64,000 bases of DNA from assembly GCF_000427445.1 (NCBI RefSeq), contig NZ_KE386496.1:1537485-1601484 (forward strand), given 5' to 3'. This DNA comes from Methylocapsa acidiphila B2 (GTDB lineage: Bacteria; Pseudomonadota; Alphaproteobacteria; Rhizobiales; Beijerinckiaceae). The notes beneath the pieces are model-generated. The model saw only the letters and a program-made list of their open reading frames with translations, had not been told where the DNA came from and searched no databases. Below are positions 46,950 through 55,458 of the stretch, piece after piece (positions within the stretch are counted from its first letter, which is position 1; the number at the start of each line of letters is the position of its first letter). Both the position numbers and the translations under genes were made by a program.

Positions 46950-48509
46950 ATGCCGCAAAATGCCAACTCGGTTCTCGACCATTTCGATCTTTTTCGTCAG
47001 CCCGAATATCGCGAGATGTTCGAGAAAAAGAGAATGTCCTTCGAGAACGCGGTGGACGACGTCGAGGTTCAGCGCATCCGCGAATGGCTCACGACGCCGG
47101 AATATCGCGAGTTGAATTTCGGCCGCGAGGCGCTTGTGGTGAATCCCTCCAAGGCCTGCCAGCCCTTGGGCGCCGTGTTTTGCTCGAGCGGCTTCGCCGG
47201 CAGCATCGCCTTTGTCCATGGCTCGCAAGGCTGCGTCGCCTATTACCGCAGCCATCTCTCTCGTCATTTCAAGGAGCCCTGCTCCTGCGTCTCCTCCTCA
47301 ATGACCGAGGACGCCGCGGTGTTCGGCGGGATGACCAATATGGTCGACGGGCTCGCCAACACCTATAATCTCTACAAGCCGACCATGATCTCGGTCTCGA
47401 CCACATGCATGGCGGAAGTCATCGGAGACGACCTCAACGCCTTCATCAAGAACGCGCGGGAAAAGGGCTCCGTGCCCATGGACTATGACGTCCCCTTCTC
47501 GCATACGCCCGCCTTCGTCGGCAGCCATGTGACCGGCTATGACAATATGCTGAAAGGCGTTCTCGAATATTTCTGGGACGGCAAGGCCGGCATGGCCGAA
47601 AAGCTTGTCCGCGTCCCGAACGAGAGGCTGAACTTCATCGGCGGATTCGATCCCTACACAGTCGGCAATCTGCGCGAGCTGAAGCGCATATTGGATCTAA
47701 TGGGCGCGGAATATACGATCATTTCCGACAATAGCGACGTGTGGGACACGCCGACCGACGGAACCTTCCGTATGTTCGACGGCGGCACAACGACAGCAGA
47801 AACCGCCGAGGCGGTGAATTCAAAGGCGACGATCTCGTTGCAGGAATTCTCCACCCAAAAGACCCTCCCCTTCATCGCGGCGCATGGGCAGGAGGTCATA
47901 GCCTTCAACCATCCGCTCGGCGTGCAGGCGACGGACCGCCTCATTCTGGAAATCGCGCGCCACACAGGCAAGCCCGTCCCGGACAGCTTGCGCATCGAGC
48001 GCGGCAGGCTTCTCGACGCGATCGCCGATTCCCATGCTCACATTCACGGCAAGAAATTCGCCATCTATGGCGATCCCGATCTTTGCCTCGGCCTCACAGG
48101 ATTCCTGCTCGAGCTCGGCGCCGAGCCTACGCATGTCCTCTCCACCAATGGCGGCAAGGATTGGGCGGACAAGGTCGAGGCTTTGTTGGCAAGCTCACCC
48201 TTCGGCGCAAATTGCCATGCCTATCCGAACCGCGACCTTTGGCACATGCGCTCGCTCCTATTCACGGAGCCGGTCGACTTTCTGATCGGCAACACCTATG
48301 GAAAATACCTCGAACGCGACACCGGAACGCCGCTGATCCGGATCGGCTTTCCCATCTTCGATCGGCACCACCATCATCGCTTTCCGCTTTGGGGATATCA
48401 GGGCGGCCTCAACGTCCTCAGAACGCTGCTCGACGCGATCTTCGCCTATATCGACAGCAACTCGAACGTTCCTGCGAAAAGCGACTACAGCTTCGACATC
48501 ATTCGATAG
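46950..48509 (+). CDS. nifK: Orphan nitrogenase molybdenum-iron protein beta chain (NifK paralogue)
   Basis: 519 aa from the ATG at 46950 (AGGGA upstream), normal NifK length. P-cluster ligands align with A. vinelandii numbering: Cys70 ([13 protein letters not shown]), Cys95 ([12 protein letters not shown]) and Cys153 ([12 protein letters not shown]). Position 188 is Ala ([12 protein letters not shown]) and 99 is Tyr, the combination known from the Tyr-ligated P-cluster of Gluconacetobacter diazotrophicus. The long N-terminus and SRHFKEP...[13 protein letters not shown] mark it as NifK, not VnfK/AnfK. Unusual residues such as FCSSGFAGS and KEPCSC set it apart. nifH and nifD are not adjacent, so it is either a second copy or a split locus. 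It is followed by luciferase-like genes. Confidence 0.9.
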   Translation: MPQNANSVLDHFDLFRQPEYREMFEKKRMSFENAVDDVEVQRIREWLTTPEYRELNFGREALVVNPSKACQPLGAVFCSSGFAGSIAFVHGSQGCVAYYRSHLSRHFKEPCSCVSSSMTEDAAVFGGMTNMVDGLANTYNLYKPTMISVSTTCMAEVIGDDLNAFIKNAREKGSVPMDYDVPFSHTPAFVGSHVTGYDNMLKGVLEYFWDGKAGMAEKLVRVPNERLNFIGGFDPYTVGNLRELKRILDLMGAEYTIISDNSDVWDTPTDGTFRMFDGGTTTAETAEAVNSKATISLQEFSTQKTLPFIAAHGQEVIAFNHPLGVQATDRLILEIARHTGKPVPDSLRIERGRLLDAIADSHAHIHGKKFAIYGDPDLCLGLTGFLLELGAEPTHVLSTNGGKDWADKVEALLASSPFGANCHAYPNRDLWHMRSLLFTEPVDFLIGNTYGKYLERDTGTPLIRIGFPIFDRHHHHRFPLWGYQGGLNVLRTLLDAIFAYIDSNSNVPAKSDYSFDIIR

Positions 48510-48586
48510 CCGTAGGCGCGGCCCGAAGCGGGACAAAGGCGCGCGGCAATATTCCGCCCGCAACCGACCCCTGCTCGGAACATTGA

Positions 48587-48621
48587 CGACAATGACTTTG
48601 GTCGTTCCAAAGTCATTGTCG
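48587..48621 (+). terminator. 15-bp hairpin downstream of nifK
   Basis: CGACAATGACTTTGG and CCAAAGTCATTGTCG pair perfectly around TCGTT, 77 bases after the nifK stop. Without a T-run it may act as a Rho-dependent or processing-type 3' end. It separates nifK from the luciferase-like gene. Confidence 0.6.
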
Positions 48622-48699
48622 CCTCGAGGCGGCCAACCGGGCTCGGAGGCGGCAGGCGCGCCGTCGAGACGATCGGATGATCCACCGCGTCGATTGCCA

Positions 48700-48724
48700 T
48701 CTTATATATAATACTATACTGCTC
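48700..48724. promoter_or_regulatory. Operator C, degenerate, upstream of the LuxA-like gene
   Basis: A left half TCTTATATA is clear; the right half (around TATACTGCT) matches poorly. It lies 92 bases upstream of the LuxA-like gene, the same arrangement as the other operators, so I record it as a probable decayed or half site. Confidence 0.35.
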
Positions 48725-48816
48725 AGGTGCGCATCTGAAGCGGCTCCCAGTCCTGGGGACTGCGATTGACCCTTGCGCGCGCCGAGATACGCTTGGCTGA
48801 CCCCTTGGACAAAGGC

Positions 48817-49800
48817 ATGAGGACGGGGCTCTTCTGCACCTACGAAAATCCCCAGTCTGACTATGGCTCTGCCTATGCGGACCAGGCTCAGCTCGTTCAG
48901 CTCGTTGAGCAGCTCGGGTTCGACGACGCGTGGGTGGCCGAGCATCATTTCAATCCGAATGCGGCGAGCCCGTCTTGCCTGTCGATCCTCAGCCATCTCG
49001 CTGCGCTCACTTCGCGGATCAGGCTTGGCTCTGCGGCGGTTCTTCTTCCTTTCCGCAATCCGATCCTCGTCGCCGAAGACGTCGCGACGCTCGATATTCT
49101 TTCGCGCGGGAGGTTTGATTTCGGCGCCGCGAAGGGCGGTCCCTTTCCTATCCAGAACAAGCATTTCGGCGTCGCCGCCGAAACCAGCCGAGGGATGGCG
49201 ATCGAGGCCCTGAGCCTTATCGAGAGGCTCCTTTCCGAGGACGAAGTGAATTTCGCCGGGCAATATTTCAAAGCGGAGGGGATAAGCCTCTCGCCCAAGC
49301 CGTTACAATCGCCGGTGCCGATTTTCTTCGCGACGTCTAGCGCGGAGGCCGTCGCGCGCGCGGCTCGCCATGGCTATGGACTCATGGGCGGCCCGCCCTT
49401 TCCCTTCGTCAACCTACGCGCCAGTCTCAACATCTATCGCGAGACGGCGCCGCAAGGCGACGCCAAGCTCGTGCTCATCCGCTTTTATCATGTGGCCGCG
49501 ACCGGAGAGCAGGCGCGCGCGGAGGCCGCGACATTCCTTCAGTCTTTCGTCGAGCGGCTGCAGGCGACCACGGCGTGCATGCAGCCGGATTGGACGTCGT
49601 GGCTCAAGCTAGAACGTATGATTGACGATTCTCTGATCGGCTCGGCCTCGGAGATTCACGACAAGGTCCTGCGGATTCAACATGATTTGGCGCCGCGAAG
49701 CTTGATCCTCAAACCATTGAGTCCGAGCCTCGCCAAGCGGCGCGCCGATCTTGAGCTTTTCGCGGCGGAGATTCAGCCTTCGCTTCGGATCGCTGCCTGA
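48817..49800 (+). CDS. LuxA-like flavin-dependent monooxygenase (LLM class)
   Basis: 327 aa from the ATG at 48817, chosen because its paralogue also begins MRTGL; an upstream frame starts at 48766. Bacterial luciferase-like TIM barrel: AQLVQLVEQLGFDDAWVAEH, LGSAAVLLPFRNPILVAEDV, ATLDILSRGRFDFGAAKGGP and PIFFATSSAEAVARAARHGY. The active-site EHH is at 42-44, with His43 equivalent to the catalytic His44 of LuxA. It would use FMNH2 and O2 to oxidise an aldehyde, sulfonate or other organic substrate. It lies between nifK and a second paralogue that has lost this His, suggesting a LuxAB-like pair. Confidence 0.87.
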   Translation: MRTGLFCTYENPQSDYGSAYADQAQLVQLVEQLGFDDAWVAEHHFNPNAASPSCLSILSHLAALTSRIRLGSAAVLLPFRNPILVAEDVATLDILSRGRFDFGAAKGGPFPIQNKHFGVAAETSRGMAIEALSLIERLLSEDEVNFAGQYFKAEGISLSPKPLQSPVPIFFATSSAEAVARAARHGYGLMGGPPFPFVNLRASLNIYRETAPQGDAKLVLIRFYHVAATGEQARAEAATFLQSFVERLQATTACMQPDWTSWLKLERMIDDSLIGSASEIHDKVLRIQHDLAPRSLILKPLSPSLAKRRADLELFAAEIQPSLRIAA

Positions 49801-49858
49801 CAGCGCGATTCGCGCTACGGCGCCTTTGGATCCAAAATAAAAGTAGCGCAGCCCGGAC

Positions 49859-49883
49859 TGTTATGTAATATTTATATATAGTG
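49859..49883. promoter_or_regulatory. Operator D, upstream of the LuxB-like gene
   Basis: TGTTATGTA-N7-TATATAGTG; half-sites TGTTATGTA and CACTATATA. It lies 161 bases upstream of the LuxB-like start, with the 7-base spacer shared by the set. Confidence 0.6.
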
Positions 49884-50043
49884 CTGCGAGCAAAATCACA
49901 GCACGGCATGTCGGAGGCGCTCCTCCTCGCCGCGGTCTGGGGCGCCGCGGATAAGGGAGCGTCCGCCCGGGGGCGGCGCGCGGGCTCGGTTTCCTCCTCG
50001 ATCCCACCCGCGCGCCCACTTCCATTTCCCGTCGGCGGTGTCC

Positions 50044-51051
50044 ATGCGGACAGGTCTTTTATCGATTTGCGGAGATCAAAGGATCGGCCTAGACGCCAAT
50101 TTCCTCGAGCAGGCGGCGTTGATTCAATATGCCGAGGAACTCGGCTTCGGCGAGGCATGGGTCACGGATTCCCATTCGACAACGGATCGGGCGGCGCGGC
50201 TCTGTTTTTCGATTCTCTCAGAAGCCGCGGCGCGCACCAGCCAGATCAAGCTTCGGGCGTCGATTAGCCTCTCTTCGCAAGAACTGGCCAGGTTCGCCGA
50301 CGAACTCGCCCTGCTCGACGCGCGCTCCGGCGGTCGGTTCGATTTGGGCGTGGCGACGGAATTCGCCAAATGCACCGCGGCCGACCAAGGCCGAAATCCA
50401 GAATGCCTTCAGTCCGGGGAACGGACCCGGCGCCTCCAAAAGCAGATCCCCAACGCCGGATCATGGACGGCCTTGTGCTTTGGCGCCCGCTCGGGCGACG
50501 CGAACCGAACCGCGCCTGCGCCGAATTGGATCAAGCCCGAGCATCCCTGCCTCGCCGATAAATTGTCGCAAGCGCGCCTAGACGCAAGCGGACGCGATCC
50601 TGCGCAATTTGCGATGGAGCAGAAAAGCTGCGTGATCGCCGAGCCCTCGGCCTTTCTCGACGAATTAAGCGAGATCGTTCGCAATTTTAGCGAGCTTCGG
50701 CCAATCCGCGGCGGCGACTTCGTCGCGATCCGCTTTTTCCATCTCGCCGCAACGCATGATCAGGCGATTGAAGAGGCCGCCTATCTACTCATGCCATTGT
50801 TCGAGAGGGAGAGCCGCGACCATTTTGACGCGCGATCGCCTTGGGTCCCCTGGTTCAAGCTCGGCCAAATGATCGGCGACCAATTGATCGGCACGGGCGA
50901 CGAAATCCGCGCGAAGCTTCGCCACATCAAGCAGAGAGCCGCGCCCACGAGCCTCATTCTCGCGCCGATTAGTCCCGATCTAGACAAATGGAAGGCCGAC
51001 CTCTCCTCGTTCGCCCATGAGATTTGGCCCGCGACGGCGGACGTCGCCTGA
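50044..51051 (+). CDS. LuxB-like paralogue of the flavin monooxygenase
   Basis: 335 aa (MRTGLLSICGDQRIGLDANF). It is clearly homologous to the preceding LLM protein along its length: ALIQYAEELGFGEAWVTDSH, ARFADELALLDARSGGRFDL and RAAPTSLILAPISPDLDKWK. The active-site EHH is replaced by DSH at 42-44, so the catalytic His is Ser, just as LuxB carries ENH in place of LuxA's EHH. The central segment (about 110-180) is also diverged and Cys-containing (EFAKCTAADQGRNPECLQSG). It may be a non-catalytic structural partner. It has its own operator-like site rather than being tightly coupled to its paralogue (243-base gap). Confidence 0.8.
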   Translation: MRTGLLSICGDQRIGLDANFLEQAALIQYAEELGFGEAWVTDSHSTTDRAARLCFSILSEAAARTSQIKLRASISLSSQELARFADELALLDARSGGRFDLGVATEFAKCTAADQGRNPECLQSGERTRRLQKQIPNAGSWTALCFGARSGDANRTAPAPNWIKPEHPCLADKLSQARLDASGRDPAQFAMEQKSCVIAEPSAFLDELSEIVRNFSELRPIRGGDFVAIRFFHLAATHDQAIEEAAYLLMPLFERESRDHFDARSPWVPWFKLGQMIGDQLIGTGDEIRAKLRHIKQRAAPTSLILAPISPDLDKWKADLSSFAHEIWPATADVA

Positions 51052-51082
51052 CAGGCGCGCGGCCTCCTGATTCCTGATTGCT

Positions 51083-51107
51083 TGTTATATAGTTTTATTA
51101 CATAATG
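51083..51107. promoter_or_regulatory. Operator E, upstream of the small orphan gene
   Basis: TGTTATATA-N7-TACATAATG; half-sites TGTTATATA (8 of 9 to CGTTATATA) and CATTATGTA. It lies 50 bases before the start codon at 51158, close enough to overlap the promoter. Confidence 0.65.
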
Positions 51108-51157
51108 CTTTTTAGAGCCGGTTAGGCGGTATTTTATGACAGACGATGGAGGGTTTT

Positions 51158-51469
51158 ATGACCGAGGGATTTGACGCCGCGTCGGCGCAACTCGAACCAC
51201 AAGCCGCCAGCGAGCCAATGGCTTCCCCAAAGGCCGCGCGCTCGCGCGGCGCCGGGCCAAACGAGGTCATCATTCACGCCCGGTTTCATCCGAACGGGCT
51301 CATCAACACGATCAACCACCGGCCAGAGCCTCTCAGCCCGCAGGAATGGTTCGATCGGCTGTGCCACGCCGCGCCGGACACATACCAACCGCTCTCAGGA
51401 GGGCGCGGCGCTTTCCGCATTCCAAACGATCTTTTCGCTCTCATCTGGGAAACTTACGCGGAGGGCTGA
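51158..51469 (+). CDS. Small orphan protein of the nifK-lux region
   Basis: 103 aa from the ATG at 51158, which has GATGGAGGG six bases upstream (the ATG at 51146 is inside that site). The N-terminal ~35 residues are Ala/Gln/Ser-rich and probably disordered; the C-terminal ~68 form a compact domain: NEVIIHARFHPNGLINTINH, RPEPLSPQEWFDRLCHAAPD and QPLSGGRGAFRIPNDLF. I do not recognise the family. The pattern of a short beta pair followed by an SPQEWF helix is characteristic enough to search. It carries the strongest-placed operator of the set and is followed by a YkgJ-type gene. Confidence 0.75.
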   Translation: MTEGFDAASAQLEPQAASEPMASPKAARSRGAGPNEVIIHARFHPNGLINTINHRPEPLSPQEWFDRLCHAAPDTYQPLSGGRGAFRIPNDLFALIWETYAEG

Positions 51470-51660
51470 CAAAGACCTCGCGCCGCGCGACAGGCCCCGG
51501 ACCGAAGCCCCGCCAGGCCCAAAAAGGCAACGCGGCGGCGATGGCGGCGTCGAACCTTCAAATCAACGCGCGCAATGCTCTCCGCTTCCCGGTTTCCCCA
51601 TGTCGCGGCCATAAAGACGTTCTTTGACCTTCCGCCGTGACGCTCTCAGCGAGCGCATCC

Positions 51661-52413
51661 ATGTCCGTTCTCGAAGTCCTCGATCCTCAAGCCGAGCCGC
51701 TCGCCTATTTCAATTCCCTGCATCGCGCATTCGAACGGAGTCTTGGAGGCCAACAGGCGAACCGAGACCCGCTCGAGCCTTTGTTGGACGTGGCTTTCGA
51801 GAATTTCGAGCACGGCGTCGCGCAATCCGCCGAAAATCCTTATCGGGTCGCTTGCCATGGCGGCTGCGCCAGCTGCTGCACGATTCGAGTGGTCGCGACC
51901 GCGCCAGAAATTCTATTGATCGCGCGCATGATCCGCGCCGCTCCGAAAACAATGGAGTTCGAGCTGAAACGGCGGATCGAAAAGGCCTATGAAGCGACAA
52001 AATTGCTGAGCGAAGCCCAGCGAATGGAGCATGGCTTCCCCTGCCCTTTCATCGATCGCGATCTCTGCGTCGTCTACTCGGCGCGCCCGCTAGCGTGCCG
52101 CGGCCACGCCTCCTACGACGTGCAGGCTTGCATCGACGCCTTGGCCGGCCGCGCCTGCGAGACGCCGATCTCGTCGCTGCATTTGACGGTTCGCAGCCTG
52201 GTGCAAAACGCCATGCAGTCGGCATTGCGCGACTCCGGCCGCGCCTGGGCGACCTATGAGCTCAATCAGGCCTTGCACATCGCCCTGAGCGACGACGATT
52301 GCGAGACGGCCTGGCTCAAGGGCGAGGACGTCTTCGCCTCCGCATTGATCGCCGATGTGAGCCGTGAGGAGATGGCCGCGACCTTCGACGCCATCAAAGC
52401 GCATTGCGCGTGA
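51661..52413 (+). CDS. YkgJ-family cysteine-cluster protein
   Basis: 250 aa from the ATG at 51661 (the frame opens at a GTG at 51637). The metal-binding YkgJ signature is CHGGCASCCTIRVVATAPEI, then FPCPFIDRDLCVVYSARPLA with CRGH, giving the usual C-x3-C-x2-CC plus C...C...C set that binds zinc or an Fe-S cluster. N- and C-terminal helical extensions are longer than in minimal YkgJ. Placement beside nifK and a Mod-like transporter suggests a metal-handling role; no direct evidence. Confidence 0.85.
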   Translation: MSVLEVLDPQAEPLAYFNSLHRAFERSLGGQQANRDPLEPLLDVAFENFEHGVAQSAENPYRVACHGGCASCCTIRVVATAPEILLIARMIRAAPKTMEFELKRRIEKAYEATKLLSEAQRMEHGFPCPFIDRDLCVVYSARPLACRGHASYDVQACIDALAGRACETPISSLHLTVRSLVQNAMQSALRDSGRAWATYELNQALHIALSDDDCETAWLKGEDVFASALIADVSREEMAATFDAIKAHCA

Positions 52414-52535
52414 ACGCTCGCTGTCCGGCGGCTTCTCGACGCTAGCAGGACCCGCCCCCCTTCTTGATCGCAGCCGGCCCTTGTGATTGGCCCCTGTCCA
52501 TCGGCGCCGAGCTCCGATGGATTCGGAGGTCGATC

Positions 52536-53552
52536 TCAGCGCACCCTTTCAAGGGGAATAATCGCCGCCCCTTCTGGCAACGGACCGAAGAAGCGCTCCC
52601 GCAATTCGCGCATCAAGCGGGCGTCGGCTGGCGCGAGATCCGGATGGAGAATCGTGGCCAAGGCCAATGCGCCGACAAGCCTATTGACTGAAGGGGGCGC
52701 CTCCATAGCGCCGAAGGGTCCACCGCGATCGACCAGGATGATCGTTTTGGGGTCGAGCGTTTTCGCCAGCGGACCAGCGGCCGCCGCCGGATCCTCGAAG
52801 ATCGCCACGGCCGGACGGAGGGCTACGACGTCAAGGAGGCTCAATTTGGTGAAGGCGCCGGCGCCGGGCGGAGTCACATTGGCGCCGCCGGCTTCCTCGA
52901 TCGCCTCGCCCGCGAGCCCACCGGGCCGCACGCCGAGGAGACCGTCCGCGCCGCGCCCTAAATAGACGGAGACGCGTTTCTCCGGCTCGACGCTCGCCGC
53001 CGGATGCAATCGCTCGATGATTTGTTCGGCGAGCGCAGCCAGTTCGTCGCCACGATCGCGGCGTCCGAGCATGACGCCGAGGCGGTGTAGGACGCCAGGG
53101 ATCTCGGCCATTCGGCCGTCGAGCAAAATGCAAGGAATGCCGAGCGCCGCCTGCGCCCGATCGGCCGCGAGAGCATAGGCGCCGCCGACATCGCCATAAT
53201 CAACGATGAGATCGGCTTGCACGCGGCGCAGGGCGTCTAAATCCGCCTCGCTTATCGACCGGGTGAGGCGGGGAAGGATTGGAAGGCTCCGATAGGCGTC
53301 GGGTGCGAAAGGGCGGCGCGCATCAGGCCAAGGCTCCAGGAGTCCCGCGAGTTTTTCCGGCGCAAGCGCGGCGATGAGCGCGACCGCGGGCGGCCCCGCC
53401 GGAATGACGCGCGCGACGTCAGTCGGCGGTTCGACCTTGCGTCCCGCAGCGTCGACGAATGTCGACGCCTGCGGCGGCTTGCCCGCCCCTGACGCCAGAG
53501 CCGGCGCGAGCGCGAGCGCCGCCGCGACCAAGACCATTTTTGCAAGGCTCAT
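52536..53552 (-). CDS. ABC transporter substrate-binding protein, cobalamin/siderophore (PF01497) type
   Basis: 338 aa; a perfect ribosome-binding site (GGAGG six bases upstream) fixes the start. Signal peptide MVLVAAALALAPALASGAG. The mature protein is a TroA/BtuF-type single-helix-linked bilobal fold: TFVDAAGRKVEPPTDVARVI, ADLDALRRVQADLIVDYGDV, GIPCILLDGRMAEIPGVLHR and GGANVTPPGAGAFTKLSLLD. It is not ModA-like (cluster D), although the next two genes encode a Mod-like permease and ATPase. It could carry a metal complex or an oxyanion in a chelated form. Gap to modC is 86 bases. Confidence 0.85.
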   Translation of the reverse strand: MSLAKMVLVAAALALAPALASGAGKPPQASTFVDAAGRKVEPPTDVARVIPAGPPAVALIAALAPEKLAGLLEPWPDARRPFAPDAYRSLPILPRLTRSISEADLDALRRVQADLIVDYGDVGGAYALAADRAQAALGIPCILLDGRMAEIPGVLHRLGVMLGRRDRGDELAALAEQIIERLHPAASVEPEKRVSVYLGRGADGLLGVRPGGLAGEAIEEAGGANVTPPGAGAFTKLSLLDVVALRPAVAIFEDPAAAAGPLAKTLDPKTIILVDRGGPFGAMEAPPSVNRLVGALALATILHPDLAPADARLMRELRERFFGPLPEGAAIIPLERVR

Positions 53553-53638
53553 CTGGCCTCCTTCCGCATCGGCGTGTCAGAAGCCGCATCGCTTGGGCGC
53601 CGGCGGAGGGCCGCGCGCGGATTACGGCCGCGCGACGT

Positions 53639-54742
53639 TCAAGACGCCGCTTGCGGCGCCATCGCGACGTTTCGCTCGTCGAGAGCGGTCGTCTTGAATA
53701 GAGCGAAAACACGGGCGCCCGGCGCCAGCTCCAGCTGGTCTATCGCGCCTTTCGTCGCCGTGGCGAACAAGCGGCCGTCGCCGTCGAGCGCAATCTCGAC
53801 AGTCGCAAGCGGTCCATCGAACTGAATCTCCTCGACCGCGCCCGACAGCACGCTTCGGGCGCTGATGTCGCGCGGCTGCGACAGCGAAAGCACCACATCG
53901 GTCGCTTTGACGACAATCCGCGCTGTGCTTCCAACCGGCCCAGCCGGCCCCGCAAGCCAGACCGTTCCCGATGGATGCTCCAGTTCCGTCAACCCGACCA
54001 ACGGGCTTTCGCCGCGCACGACGCCGGTCAAAACCGAGGATCGATCGAACCGCGCTTCGGACGTCTGGCTTTCCATCGTGCCGAAAACTTCGGCGGGATC
54101 GCCGATCGCCTTCACCCTGCCCGCGTCGATCATGACGACACAGGCGGCGAGCCGCACGACCTCCTCGACCGCATGCGAGACATAGACGATCGGCACCTTG
54201 AATTCGTCGCGCACCCGCTCGATCAAGGGCATAATCTCGAGCTTACGGCGCATGTCGAGCGCGGCGAGCGGTTCATCGAACAAGAGGAGCTTTGGGCAGG
54301 ACAGAAGCGCGCGCCCAATCGCCACCCGTTGCCTTTCGCCGCCGGATAAGCGGGCGGGAGGGCGGCCGAGCAATTTGCCGATTCCCAAAGTCTCGACCAC
54401 CGCGTCGAAATCGATCTCGCGCTCGCGGCGCGGCGCGAACCAGCGACCATAGAGGAGATTCTGCTTGACGCTCATATGCGGGAAAAGATTCGAATCCTGG
54501 AAGACGAGCCCGATGCGGCGGCGGTGCGTCGGCAGGAAAATCCGCTTCTCCGTATCGACGAGAGTCTTGCCGCCGACCCGGACATATCCTTCATCCGGGC
54601 GCATCAGTCCGGCGATCAGATTGAGCGTCAGGGATTTGCCGGAGCCCGACTGGCCAAAGAGCGCGGTGACCCCGGCCCCATTCGCGAAGGCGACTTCGAG
54701 CGAGAAGGTCCCGACTTTGAGTTTGACATTGACCTCGATCAT
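53639..54742 (-). CDS. modC: ModC-type ABC transporter ATP-binding protein
   Basis: 367 aa from the ATG at 54742, which overlaps the permease stop (ATGA). ATPase motifs: Walker A GQSGSGKS, Q-loop LVFQDSNLFPHMSVKQNLLY, signature LSGGERQRVAIGRALLS, Walker B KLLLFDEPLAALD and the H-loop VYVSHAVEEV. The C-terminal TOBE/MOP-like domain (about 290-360, FDGPLATVEIALDGDGRLFA) binds molybdate or tungstate in true ModC. The length and TOBE domain fit ModC rather than a generic ATPase. Substrate could also be tungstate. Confidence 0.88.
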   Translation of the reverse strand: MIEVNVKLKVGTFSLEVAFANGAGVTALFGQSGSGKSLTLNLIAGLMRPDEGYVRVGGKTLVDTEKRIFLPTHRRRIGLVFQDSNLFPHMSVKQNLLYGRWFAPRREREIDFDAVVETLGIGKLLGRPPARLSGGERQRVAIGRALLSCPKLLLFDEPLAALDMRRKLEIMPLIERVRDEFKVPIVYVSHAVEEVVRLAACVVMIDAGRVKAIGDPAEVFGTMESQTSEARFDRSSVLTGVVRGESPLVGLTELEHPSGTVWLAGPAGPVGSTARIVVKATDVVLSLSQPRDISARSVLSGAVEEIQFDGPLATVEIALDGDGRLFATATKGAIDQLELAPGARVFALFKTTALDERNVAMAPQAAS

Positions 54743-55458
54743 TCGATGCTCGCAAGACGCTTTTCGGCCTGCCACTGAATGATCTCAGAAGCGATGAGCG
54801 CGACGAGCGCGATGATGATCGCCACGACGGTCAGGCGCAGCGCGCCTTCATCGCCGCCCGGGACCTGGGTGAAGGTGTAAATCGCCGCGGAAATCGTCTG
54901 CGTCTCTCCGGGAATGTTCGAGACGAAAGTGATCGTCGCGCCAAACTCCCCCAAAGCCTTGGCGAAGGCGAGAATGGCGCCGACGATGATGCCGGGAAGC
55001 GCGAGCGGCAAAGTGACGAGAAAGAAGGTCCACAGGCGGCTCGCGCCCAATGTGCCCGACGCCAACTCGAGCCGCCGGTCGATCGCCTCGAAGGATAGGC
55101 GCATGGCGCGAACCATGAGCGGAAACCCCATGACCGCGCAAGCCACGGCGGCGCCCGTCCAGCGAAACGAAAGCACAATGCCGATGCTGGCGAGAAAGGG
55201 GCCGAAGACTCCTCTGCGGCCGAGCATGATCAGCAACATGAAGCCGGTGACCACCGGCGGCAAGACCAAGGGCAGATGCACGATTCCGTTCACGAGCGTC
55301 TTGCCGGGAAAATGCCAGCGCGCGAGCGCATAGGCCGTGAAAATCCCGAACGGGAGGCTGATGAGAGTCGCGACGACGGCGATGCGCAGGGATAGCCAAA
55401 TCGCGGTCCATTCGGCGGGCGATAAATCAGCCAGGACGGAAGGAGACAAATTGAGCAA
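54739..55458 (-). CDS. modB: ModB-type ABC transporter permease
   Basis: 239 aa, five to six helices. Family features: WTAIWLSLRIAVVATLISLP, LPLVLPPVVTGFMLLIMLGR, and the EAA-loop ELASGTLGASRLWTFFLVTL followed by PLALPGIIVGAILAFAKALG, EFGATITFVSNIPGETQTIS. These are those of molybdate/tungstate permeases. First gene of the minus-strand operon modB-modC-binding protein. Confidence 0.9.
   Translation of the reverse strand: MLNLSPSVLADLSPAEWTAIWLSLRIAVVATLISLPFGIFTAYALARWHFPGKTLVNGIVHLPLVLPPVVTGFMLLIMLGRRGVFGPFLASIGIVLSFRWTGAAVACAVMGFPLMVRAMRLSFEAIDRRLELASGTLGASRLWTFFLVTLPLALPGIIVGAILAFAKALGEFGATITFVSNIPGETQTISAAIYTFTQVPGGDEGALRLTVVAIIIALVALIASEIIQWQAEKRLASIE

Noticed and set aside
46950..48509. 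Assignment as VnfK or AnfK because of the metal-regulated context
   Set aside because: The long N-terminus, the SRHFKEP and [13 protein letters not shown] stretches and the length match NifK; alternative beta subunits are shorter and differ at these blocks.
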